Of a DNA stretch of 7,854 nt, positions 1-6,693 are shown in pieces; position 1 is the stretch's first letter; every line of letters begins with the position of its first letter. The stretch spans positions 1 to 7,854 of the forward strand of contig DASTRU010000277.1 of NCBI GenBank assembly GCA_035761045.1, in the 5' to 3' direction. Source of the DNA: DASTRU01 sp035761045. GTDB taxonomy: Bacteria > Pseudomonadota > Gammaproteobacteria > Burkholderiales > Burkholderiaceae_E. The translations under genes and the position numbers were made by a program. The notes below the pieces were generated by a model. The model worked only from the letters and a program-made list of their open reading frames with translations. It was not told the origin of the DNA and made no database searches.

Positions 1-1097
1 AGTGCGGTGCTGGCGTGTTGAACACTAGCCTTCGCTTCTACATAAGCAACGGTTTTCTGGGCCATTTCATGCTCAGCCTTCGCGATCCGTACCTGATGCT
101 CCGCCTCACCCTTTTCCGCAAACAACCGCTTCTCCTCAGCACTCACATGCCCATGCTTTCCCCCTAAGCCACGCAACTCCTGCCGATCCAGCACGATCCG
201 CTTATCTTTTTCCGCGAGATAACCCACATCCAACGCCAGTCCTGTTCGATGCGCGATCGATCCATACATCGGCCGCCACGCGGACGACATCATCAACTCA
301 CTCACCCCGGCTGCTTTGGCTGCGATCAGCAACGACGCATAACCCGCTGGATGCACGCGCGTTAGTCCATCACGCAGCAAGTCGTAATTCGTGATGTTGT
401 TCTTCGGGTTGTCCGAATCCTTGAACTGCATCGAAATGCGCTCGCCCGATTTGAATTCAACGACCAATTCGGGCTTGCTCAACACCGCGTAAATACTCGC
501 GACGGCGTCCGCGATTTCCGCTGGCGTGTCCGATGACATGAGCGCCTTCGCCTCGGCCACTGTGTAGCGGTGCGAAGCTTTCATCCAAATGTCGCCGGTC
601 AAAGGTGCCGAGTAATGATCGATCTTGATCGTCGTCTTGCTACCCGGCTTGGCGGGCTCGGTTTTCGTTTCCTTAAAGACCGGCGTATCGGGCGTCGATT
701 GCTTGCCGCGCGTTTCGCGAATCGTCACGGCAATGAAGTTCTTACCCGCCGTGACGGTGTACAGCGGATGCTGCCGGTGGTTTGGATGCGCGTCGCTATT
801 CAAGTAAAGCGATACGGTGTCGCCTTCGAGTACCGGCACATCAATCCGTTTGTCCTTGCCCGCGACGGAAAGCGCGCCGTTCGCGAATTGCGGGAGCACT
901 TTGCCATTGACCGCGATGGCGTACGGAACGCTAAGCGTCTGCTCGGACGGAAGTGGGTCCGCCCACAACCCTGTATTGAAAAAATAACTAACCGTGACCT
1001 CCGCCTTAACCTTCACCGGGTCGCGAACGATCGATCCGCGATTTTGATTCGTCGTGACGACAAGGTCGGGCGCTTGGGTTGGCGCGTCGGTGCCCAT
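1..1097 (-). CDS. Putative T6SS effector with M15/VanY-like zinc peptidase motif (partial, C-terminus beyond window)
   Basis: The reading frame is open from the ATG at 1097 to the window's left edge (365 codons plus 2 nt), with no stop, so the protein continues outside. I see no signal peptide or membrane segment. Residues about 10-130 look beta-rich (alternating hydrophobics), 160-255 mixed. Residues 255-294 resemble the VanY/peptidase M15 core: S272-A-W-R275 fits the SxxR motif, and H283-R-T-G286-L-A288-L-D290 fits HxxGxAxD, in which His and Asp bind zinc. The third zinc-binding His is not assignable here and may lie outside. Residues about 318-358 are rich in Ala, Glu and Lys and probably helical or coiled coil. 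M15 enzymes cleave D-Ala-containing or other peptide bonds in peptidoglycan stems. The gene overlaps the vgrG stop (TAATG) behind a strong Shine-Dalgarno, so it is very likely VgrG cargo acting in the target periplasm. Family assignment is from motifs only; a structural or accessory T6SS role is the alternative. Confidence 0.72.
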   Translation of the reverse strand, partial: MGTDAPTQAPDLVVTTNQNRGSIVRDPVKVKAEVTVSYFFNTGLWADPLPSEQTLSVPYAIAVNGKVLPQFANGALSVAGKDKRIDVPVLEGDTVSLYLNSDAHPNHRQHPLYTVTAGKNFIAVTIRETRGKQSTPDTPVFKETKTEPAKPGSKTTIKIDHYSAPLTGDIWMKASHRYTVAEAKALMSSDTPAEIADAVASIYAVLSKPELVVEFKSGERISMQFKDSDNPKNNITNYDLLRDGLTRVHPAGYASLLIAAKAAGVSELMMSSAWRPMYGSIAHRTGLALDVGYLAEKDKRIVLDRQELRGLGGKHGHVSAEEKRLFAEKGEAEHQVRIAKAEHEMAQKTVAYVEAKASVQHASTA

Positions 1098-3778
1098 TAG
1101 CAAGCCTCCTCGTCGTGCACGTCGTTAGGGAAGTAGCCTTCGCGGTGATTCGACTTGGGCTGCCAATAAATCTCGACCGCTTCGGCGTTCGCGGTGGCGA
1201 TGCGCGGGATCAAGCCGTTTTCATCGGTGCGGCCTTCCAATGTTTCATCGCCCACCTTGGCGATGAACGGCAAACCCGCAATGGGTTCACCGGTGTTTGG
1301 GTCCACCGCGCGCACTTGCTCGTCGAAAAGCTTGATGTCGCCTTTGGGTAAGGCGTTGATCGTCGCCGCGCCGCTTGCGCCGCCGGGGAAATTGTTTTGC
1401 GCGCTCTTGACGGTGAATTGTCCCGGGCATGCGAAGGTGATGTTGCCGCCTTCGAGCCGCACTTCGCTGCGTCCGGCTTTCAGCACGATCGGCCCCGCGG
1501 CCAGCACTTCAATGCTGTCGGTCGTGCTCGTCATGCGGATGTCCTGATGAGCGAGGAATTCCAAGCTGTCGCCGTGCGCGCGCAACACGACGGGGCCCTG
1601 CGCGGCGATCGCATCCACCCCGCCTCGCGCGGCCAGCACGTGCGCGCCGCCGCCCGCCGCGACGGCGATCGTGCGGCCAGCGGCGAGATGCGTGTCATTC
1701 GCCACCGTCGTGCTCAAGCTGCCGCCGGCGAACAAGACCATGCTCGCGCGCGTGGTCCATAGTTGATCGGCCGCGCTGTCGATCAACACCATCGGTTGCG
1801 CAAAGCGTTCCACCGCATCGCCGTCGGGCGTCGCGGCGGTTTGATTGCCCACCGGTGCGTCGAAGCGTCCGTTGAGTGTGGGATCGATCGCCGCGCGCAA
1901 GGGCGTGGGTGATTGCACGGCGTTCCAACTCACGTGATGTTGTTCGGCGGTGGTGTGCCACGTCGTGGCGCGCGTTTCAGCGTGACGCAGGCTCGCGATC
2001 GCTTCGCTCGCGTTGAGTTGCGTGCCGTTGGCGTTCGCGCGCCCGCGCGTGGTGACGAACACGCCTTCGCCGCCGCGTGCGCTGCTCCAGCCTTGCGTAG
2101 TCCATGAAAATCCACGACCAAGCAATGCGCCGCGCGCGGATGCGGCATCGGTATGCGCGGTCACCGCACCCAAGGTGAGCCGCGATTCGGCTTGACTGGT
2201 TTCAAGCCGCGTCGCGAGCGCGCCGGCGCTGTCGTCGCTCAACCATTGATTGTGGCCGGCGCCATCCAAGGTCAAGGTGTGCAAGCCCGAGAGCGCGGCC
2301 GCGTGATCGGTATGCACGTCGGCGCCCGCCACCCATGGTGGATGATCCTGGCCGTTATAAAGCGCGCCGACGATGACCGGCCGATCGATATCCGCGTCAA
2401 GAAAATCCACCAGCACTTCGCTGCCCACGCGCGGCGTGAAGACCGAGCCCCAGTTGGGTCCTGCAAACCATTCGGCCACGCGCACCCAGGTACCCGCGCT
2501 CGCGTCGCGTAGGCCGCGTCGGTCCCACGGAAACACAACCTTGACGCGATGGTCGCGTTCTGTGGTGACCGCTTCGCCTTCCAAGCCGACGACCACGGCG
2601 GTTTGCACGCCCGCGGCCAAGGGCTTCGGCGGCGCGGCGGCCGGCACGACAGGCGTGCCATGCGCGACGGCGTCGAAGCGATTGCGATAAGTGCCGGCTT
2701 CGACATCCGTCGATCCCAACAAGGCCGCGATGCCCGCGCCTAAGTTGTTCGCGGCTTCATGCTCGACGCTGAGTACGACGAACCGTTGCTCGTTCAACGT
2801 CGAATGTCCAACGAGCGTGAACGCAGTGCCGGCCGCTAACGTACGCACGCTGCCTTCGCCTTCGTAGCCCTGCGCGTCGAGCCGTTGCTCGGCCAATCGG
2901 TCGAAGGCGCGTTGCGCGGCGTGCGCGGAATCGCGTTCGCGATACACGCCACCGCCGTCGTAATGTTCGAGCGCGAGGCCAGTTGGATCGGTAGCCGCGG
3001 TGTCTTCGCCGCCGATGCCCGCCGCGCGTTTGTAATCCCAGCTTGATAACGTCACTTGCGTGGGCCGCACGCGTTGCGCGACGACGAAGCGGGTGATCGT
3101 ATCGCTCGCCTCGGTCGCGGCCGCGCGGTGGAAACGAATGGTGTCCTCGCGCGCGGCGGGCCATGGCGTCTCGGGGTCGGAGATGACGAGCAGATGTTGG
3201 CCCTCGTTCGCATCGTCGCGATGTTCATAGCGATGATTCAAGCCATGCATTGCCAGCACGCGCGCGAGAAACGCGGCGTCCGTTTCGCGAAATTGCGTGA
3301 CGAGACTCAACGCTGGCAGCGTGCGCGAGACCTCGACCCGCAATTCGGTTAGCGGCGTGAGCTTGAGCAACTCAGCGGCGATATCGGTCGCGGTTTTGTC
3401 TTGAAAAATGCGCGTGTCATGCCGCAAGGCCAACGCCGCGGCGGCCGGCTCCATCATCAAGCGATAACGCGCGAGGCCACCGTCCGCGCCTAGCGCCGAT
3501 GCTTGCGTGACGACGCCGTGCCATGAACGTTTGCCACCATCGGCGAGCAATACGCGCAGCGTGATCGGCTCGCCGAGTAATTCGCGCAACGGCACATGCG
3601 CCGAGGTGCTCAATACATCGATGTCGAATCGATACGCGGCATTGACGGCTTCATGTCCTCGAAACCGTTCAACCATCAGCGACGCGCCGTTTGGAACCGC
3701 GCATTGCAATTCAATAAGACGCGCGTGTTGATCGAGCAAGGCTTCGATCGCCTGCAGCGCCGAGCGTAAATCCGTCAT
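1097..3778 (-). CDS. vgrG: Type VI secretion spike protein VgrG (TssI) with C-terminal TTR-like extension
   Basis: VgrG trimers form the tip of the Hcp tube and carry effectors into target cells. The protein has 893 residues. About 20-390 is the gp27-like base (for example RFRGHEAVNAAYRFDIDVLS near 38-57). About 395-482 is the gp5-like OB fold (HRVKVVFPWDRRG at 410-422, VGSEVLVDFL, then DRPVIVGALYNGQDHPPW at 465-482). About 555-620 is the conserved Vgr region with GFSWTTQGW. About 650-800 is a DUF2345-type beta-helix of short repeats. About 815-875 looks like a small transthyretin-like beta domain (FDEQVRAVDPNTGEPIAG, then EGRTDENGLIPRI), a fold known in other VgrGs to dock effectors. No catalytic extension is evident, so it is an adaptor-type rather than clearly an evolved toxin VgrG. 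The start overlaps the tssL stop (ATGA) with no obvious Shine-Dalgarno, implying translational coupling. The stop overlaps the downstream effector start. Confidence 0.96.
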   Translation of the reverse strand: MTDLRSALQAIEALLDQHARLIELQCAVPNGASLMVERFRGHEAVNAAYRFDIDVLSTSAHVPLRELLGEPITLRVLLADGGKRSWHGVVTQASALGADGGLARYRLMMEPAAAALALRHDTRIFQDKTATDIAAELLKLTPLTELRVEVSRTLPALSLVTQFRETDAAFLARVLAMHGLNHRYEHRDDANEGQHLLVISDPETPWPAAREDTIRFHRAAATEASDTITRFVVAQRVRPTQVTLSSWDYKRAAGIGGEDTAATDPTGLALEHYDGGGVYRERDSAHAAQRAFDRLAEQRLDAQGYEGEGSVRTLAAGTAFTLVGHSTLNEQRFVVLSVEHEAANNLGAGIAALLGSTDVEAGTYRNRFDAVAHGTPVVPAAAPPKPLAAGVQTAVVVGLEGEAVTTERDHRVKVVFPWDRRGLRDASAGTWVRVAEWFAGPNWGSVFTPRVGSEVLVDFLDADIDRPVIVGALYNGQDHPPWVAGADVHTDHAAALSGLHTLTLDGAGHNQWLSDDSAGALATRLETSQAESRLTLGAVTAHTDAASARGALLGRGFSWTTQGWSSARGGEGVFVTTRGRANANGTQLNASEAIASLRHAETRATTWHTTAEQHHVSWNAVQSPTPLRAAIDPTLNGRFDAPVGNQTAATPDGDAVERFAQPMVLIDSAADQLWTTRASMVLFAGGSLSTTVANDTHLAAGRTIAVAAGGGAHVLAARGGVDAIAAQGPVVLRAHGDSLEFLAHQDIRMTSTTDSIEVLAAGPIVLKAGRSEVRLEGGNITFACPGQFTVKSAQNNFPGGASGAATINALPKGDIKLFDEQVRAVDPNTGEPIAGLPFIAKVGDETLEGRTDENGLIPRIATANAEAVEIYWQPKSNHREGYFPNDVHDEEAC
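1105..1111 (-). promoter_or_regulatory. Shine-Dalgarno site of the putative effector gene
   Basis: GAGGAGG on the minus strand lies 7 nt before the ATG at 1097 and inside the last codons of vgrG. It is the strongest ribosome binding site in the window. It fixes the effector start and suggests robust translation beyond mere re-initiation. Confidence 0.75.
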
Positions 3779-4548
3779 GGCAATGTGATTGTGAGATTGG
3801 CCGTGCGCGGCGGCAGCGTGACTAACTTTTCATAAGCGGCGATCGCGCGCTCGGTGGTGTTGGCTAAATGCCAGCGCAGACCTAAGAAGCCCGACAGCCC
3901 GATCAATGCGAAGATCGATGCGACCACCCATATCGGCACGTCGCGCTTGAGTGCATGTTTAATGCGATCGGGCGGTTCCCAATTTGGCGCGAAGGTCGAG
4001 CGGCTGCCTTTGAGATGCGCGATCTCGTCGCCCAAGCGCGCGGTGAGGTAGGCCAGCTTCTCGGGGCCTTCGAGCAAATATTTGCCTTGAAAGCCCATGA
4101 GCAAGCACACGTAAAACACCTCAAGCGCTTGCACATGCGCGGCGCCTTTCAAGCGCAGTTCTTCAAGCTTAGTGAAGAAGTTTTCGCCGGCGAGTTGGTC
4201 GCCGAACAAGGCCAGTTGCAAGGGTCGTCGCTCCCATGCGTCGCGAATACGGAATTGCGACGAGAGAACACTTTCATCGACCATCGCGCAAAACGCATAC
4301 TTCGCGGTGAAGATGTCTTCGTTGGAAATGCCAAGCTTGCGTGCTTGACGTTCGACGCCGTCGAGAAAAGTTTGAATTTGCGCGGCGAAGAGTTCCGCGT
4401 CGGCCGGCGCTTGCCGATTTTTGATCAACAACAGCATGTAAAAGCCGTCGTACATCAAGTCGAGCAGCGAACGCGCTTGCGGCGTGTGGCTCGCGCGCGG
4501 GGTCGACACGGTCGAGCCGAATAAGGACGGAGTCACGCTCGCATTCAT
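3775..4548 (-). CDS. tssL: T6SS inner-membrane protein TssL (DotU/IcmH family)
   Basis: TssL is part of the TssJLM envelope complex; its cytoplasmic domain contacts TssM and TssK. The 257-residue protein has the DotU helical domain at about 25-180. Landmarks are YAFCAMVDE (84-92), the W105-E-R segment running into LALFGDQLAGENFF (112-125), and LMGFQGKY (150-157). A single C-terminal hydrophobic helix (about 204-225, bases 3874-3939) anchors it, followed by about 30 residues expected in the periplasm. There is no C-terminal OmpA peptidoglycan-binding domain, so this is the short form; in such systems a separate protein often supplies cell-wall anchoring. The gene overlaps tssK upstream and vgrG downstream by ATGA, and a GGTGA lies 4 nt before its start. 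Family assignment is secure. Confidence 0.96.
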   Translation of the reverse strand: MNASVTPSLFGSTVSTPRASHTPQARSLLDLMYDGFYMLLLIKNRQAPADAELFAAQIQTFLDGVERQARKLGISNEDIFTAKYAFCAMVDESVLSSQFRIRDAWERRPLQLALFGDQLAGENFFTKLEELRLKGAAHVQALEVFYVCLLMGFQGKYLLEGPEKLAYLTARLGDEIAHLKGSRSTFAPNWEPPDRIKHALKRDVPIWVVASIFALIGLSGFLGLRWHLANTTERAIAAYEKLVTLPPRTANLTITLP

Positions 4549-5894
4549 TGCATCACCGCGAGAAGTTCGAGTTGCAGGTCTTGGATGCCCGAGGGCACGT
4601 AAATCATCATCGACTGCGCTTGCGCCATGCGTTCGTACAACGGTCCGCGCGCGTCAAGCGCGAAGTAATACGTGTTGGGCCGTACCGGAATCGCGGCCGG
4701 CGCTTGCGGTAGATGCGTAAGCCGAATACCAGGCATGGCCGACAGCACGAGTTTTTCCACGTCATCGGGCGAGCCAAGCTTGAAGCGACGCGGCACGTTC
4801 TCGATCAACTCCGCCGGTGGTTGATTGGCCGCCACGCCTAGGTAAAAGCTCGTGCGCTCGTCGAACTTTTGCGAATCCAAGCGACCGATGAAGTACGACG
4901 GCTTAACCTCATTAAGTTGAATGGCCACGTGGCGCGTGGAGATCACGACTTCGAGCAACTCGCGCACGATGTTGTCGAGCGCGGTGAAGCACGCATGCGG
5001 ATCGTCGTGGCGGTACGCGGGCAAATCGGCCAACACGTAATGCTTGGAAAACGTCAGCAGCGAACCCGCGAGCGCGAGCACGCCTTGATACAACCGCTCG
5101 GGCGCCAAGCCCGGGTGATGCAGCACATGCGAAAGCGATGCGAAGGCCGCGTTTAGGGTGTGCAACAGCCAGAACGACGCGATATCGCCGGATCGAAACT
5201 CGATGATGTTTTTATTCGGTTCGCGATGTAGGCCGTGCAGCGCGTCGATCTTCGCTTGCATCGCGTCGAGCAAGCGGCGCAATTGCGCATGCAAGGCGGG
5301 TGAGGCTTCGATCGACACGCTCGGGCTAATGAACCGCGCGTCAAGCTCGTAACGTCCGGTGGACAAGCGGCGCACGCGCGCTACGGGAACGCTTGCAAGA
5401 CCATCGCGCGGTTCATGGTCCGCCACCAAGCGCACATGCCGGGTGAGATACGCTAGTTCCGCCTCGGCCGCGTCGGTGAATGCATCGGGCGTGGCGCGGT
5501 TGGTTTGTACGTAGCGCGTGGCGGTGGTGACATGGTCCGGCGCGGCGAAATTGCTGCCCGCCTCGCGCGCGAGAGGCAGTACGGCATGAAACACCGTCTC
5601 GCTCGCGCCGTCGCTTAATACCTCGGCTAAGTGAACCGGCGCGGGCAGGGCGTCGATGCCCGGCGCGTCGTACGGTTCGCCGTCTGGAAACACGATGGAA
5701 AGCTCCGTCGCGCGAAGCGTTCCGGTAGCAAGCGCATCGACATCGAAACGCGCTAGCCGTACACCCCATGCATACGGATGAAGCGCGCGCATGGCATCAA
5801 CCAGCCGCGCTTCGTGATAGGCATCTTGACGTTGGAAATGTTGGGGACGCAGGAATAATCCTTCGCCCCATAACACCTTGGCGGGCTTCTTCAA
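4545..5894 (-). CDS. tssK: T6SS baseplate adaptor TssK
   Basis: TssK trimers link the TssEFG baseplate wedges to the TssJLM membrane complex in the cytoplasm. The 449-residue length matches the family. The N-terminus shows the hallmark VLWGEGLFLRPQHFQRQD (7-24), in the shoulder domain that binds the wedge. The middle helical part includes HPGLAPERLYQGVLALAG (260-277), and the C-terminal head domain ends with YVPSG (432-436), typical of TssK. The start is a TTG at 5894: an in-frame stop (the tssJ TAA at 5907-5909) lies just upstream, so no earlier start exists, and AAAGGAA sits 6 nt before the TTG. tssJ ends 12 nt before this start; the 3' end overlaps tssL by ATGA. A soluble protein is expected, with no signal peptide or membrane helix. 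Confidence 0.97.
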   Translation of the reverse strand: MKKPAKVLWGEGLFLRPQHFQRQDAYHEARLVDAMRALHPYAWGVRLARFDVDALATGTLRATELSIVFPDGEPYDAPGIDALPAPVHLAEVLSDGASETVFHAVLPLAREAGSNFAAPDHVTTATRYVQTNRATPDAFTDAAEAELAYLTRHVRLVADHEPRDGLASVPVARVRRLSTGRYELDARFISPSVSIEASPALHAQLRRLLDAMQAKIDALHGLHREPNKNIIEFRSGDIASFWLLHTLNAAFASLSHVLHHPGLAPERLYQGVLALAGSLLTFSKHYVLADLPAYRHDDPHACFTALDNIVRELLEVVISTRHVAIQLNEVKPSYFIGRLDSQKFDERTSFYLGVAANQPPAELIENVPRRFKLGSPDDVEKLVLSAMPGIRLTHLPQAPAAIPVRPNTYYFALDARGPLYERMAQAQSMMIYVPSGIQDLQLELLAVMQ

Positions 5895-5900
5895 CTGAAA

Positions 5901-5907
5901 TTCCTTT
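5901..5907 (-). promoter_or_regulatory. Ribosome binding site that decides the tssK TTG start
   Basis: AAAGGAA on the minus strand, 6 nt before TTG at 5894. It overlaps the last base of the tssJ stop codon. With the in-frame stop directly upstream, it makes the TTG the only credible start for tssK. Confidence 0.7.
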
Positions 5908-6521
5908 TAACCGCAGCGAACCGGTATTAACGATTGCTGCAACTCCCGATCGACGCCGGCCGCATTGGCCGACGCGACCGTCATCGCACAACTCAATACT
6001 CCAAGCGTGATGCCGGTCTTCTCGGCTTCGGCGCTTTCAAACACATACCGCCACCGCGTTGGAGCCGGCGCGCGAAACAGCGCGATCACGCCGATATACG
6101 CGACATCGCGCGGCACTTTTTCCATGACCTCATAGCGTTGACCGGGAACGAGCGTGACCTCGCGCACCTCGATCAAATCATTTCCTAAAGCTTGCTTTTC
6201 TTTTTGCGCATCCAAGAACGCGTCGAACGGCGCTTGATTAAATGAGTTCGCATCGCGAAGTTTGTAAACCCGCGCGACTAACGCCAATGCATGACCATTC
6301 GAATCGGTATTAAGGTTATTACCCGCATGAAGCCGAACCGCGACTTGTCTTGCGGGCAATTGAATCTCGGGTACTTCGGGCTTTTCCGGTTTCTCCGGTT
6401 TCTTAAGCCCCGATTTCTCGAGCGCGATATCAGCGACGGTCAACAACACTGGCGCGACGCTGCAACCCGAAAGTGCCGACACAATGCACAAGCTTGCAGT
6501 CCAGCGAAAGATTGAATGCAT
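5907..6521 (-). CDS. tssJ: T6SS outer-membrane lipoprotein TssJ
   Basis: TssJ is the outer-membrane-anchored lipoprotein that holds the periplasmic end of TssM. The 204-residue precursor begins MHSIFRWTAS, with a hydrophobic stretch and lipobox L17-S-G-C20, so the mature protein starts at Cys20. Ser follows Cys, consistent with outer-membrane sorting. Residues 40-52 form a KPE-type Pro/Glu/Lys linker (KKPEKPEKPEVPE). The beta-sandwich core follows from about 57, with the TssJ pattern NLNTDSNGHALALVARVYKL (69-88), SFNQAPFDAF, and VTLVPGQRYEV (122-132). It is the first gene of the minus-strand operon. The start at 6521 gives a good signal peptide but has no clear Shine-Dalgarno. The length is slightly above a typical TssJ because of the linker. 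Confidence 0.94.
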   Translation of the reverse strand: MHSIFRWTASLCIVSALSGCSVAPVLLTVADIALEKSGLKKPEKPEKPEVPEIQLPARQVAVRLHAGNNLNTDSNGHALALVARVYKLRDANSFNQAPFDAFLDAQKEKQALGNDLIEVREVTLVPGQRYEVMEKVPRDVAYIGVIALFRAPAPTRWRYVFESAEAEKTGITLGVLSCAMTVASANAAGVDRELQQSLIPVRCG

Positions 6522-6528
6522 TATTTTG

Positions 6529-6539
6529 TTTAGGCGTTC
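6529..6539. repeat. Direct repeat copy 1 in the divergent region
   Basis: TTTAGGCGTTC on the plus strand, 7 nt upstream of the tssJ start. It matches the copy at 6655-6665 at 10 of 11 positions. It could be a regulator-binding half site, but a chance match of this length is possible. Confidence 0.3.
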
Positions 6540-6654
6540 TATTACTTTTGATCATGCGACTCGTGGTACTAAGTCGATGTCCCCTGTTGCACCATTCTGC
6601 GTTAAACCACTACCATCCGCCACCGCTTCAATCGAGCCCATAAACCATCAATGA

Positions 6655-6665
6655 TTTAGGCGCTC
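6655..6665. repeat. Direct repeat copy 2 in the divergent region
   Basis: TTTAGGCGCTC on the plus strand, ending 28 nt before the lipoprotein start codon. It has the same orientation as the copy at 6529-6539, start to start 126 bp apart. No function can be assigned from sequence. Confidence 0.3.
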
Positions 6666-6693
6666 GTTCACCCTCATCGCTCATCGTCCCTCA

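Larger units (their letters stand above)
6522..6693. promoter_or_regulatory. Divergent intergenic region between the two T6SS transcription units
   Basis: These 172 bp separate the tssJ start from the plus-strand lipoprotein start and must hold the promoters of both units unless transcription comes from further away. I found no convincing sigma-70 (-35/-10) pair and no GG-N10-GC sigma-54 signature on either strand. It is less GC-rich than the flanking genes and holds a TTTAGGCG direct repeat. The regulatory role is inferred from gene orientation only. Confidence 0.5.

Noticed and set aside
1..260. Possible codon-usage shift near the effector's 3' part (more CTG, CGG, GGG and GGA codons), hinting at a swapped toxin tip
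   Set aside because: The stretch is too short to judge by eye and was not quantified. The same codons also occur at lower frequency elsewhere in the window.
570..1100. Plus-strand open frame of 176 codons antisense to the effector gene
   Set aside because: It has an Arg-rich, low-complexity composition typical of antisense frames in GC-rich DNA. The minus-strand frame is open across the whole region with a strong ribosome binding site and recognisable motifs.
1397..2200. Repeated short motifs in vgrG DNA (GCG/GCGCGC-rich runs) as possible tandem repeats
   Set aside because: They reflect the Ala/Gly/Thr-rich beta-helix of the DUF2345 region in GC-rich codons, not exact repeats.
3955..4524. 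Plus-strand open frame of 189 codons antisense to tssL
   Set aside because: It lies entirely within the well-supported tssL gene and has no recognisable domain or ribosome binding site. It is a shadow of biased codon usage.
6541..6600. Possible sigma-70 promoter (TTGATC at 6548 with TACTAA at 6567) in the divergent region
   Set aside because: The spacing between the elements is only 13 bp, too short for a functional -35/-10 pair, and both elements match consensus poorly.
6560..6625. Sigma-54 (-24/-12) promoter, which drives some T6SS loci
   Set aside because: No GG-N10-GC arrangement with TGGCA/TTGC-like elements was found on either strand of the divergent region.
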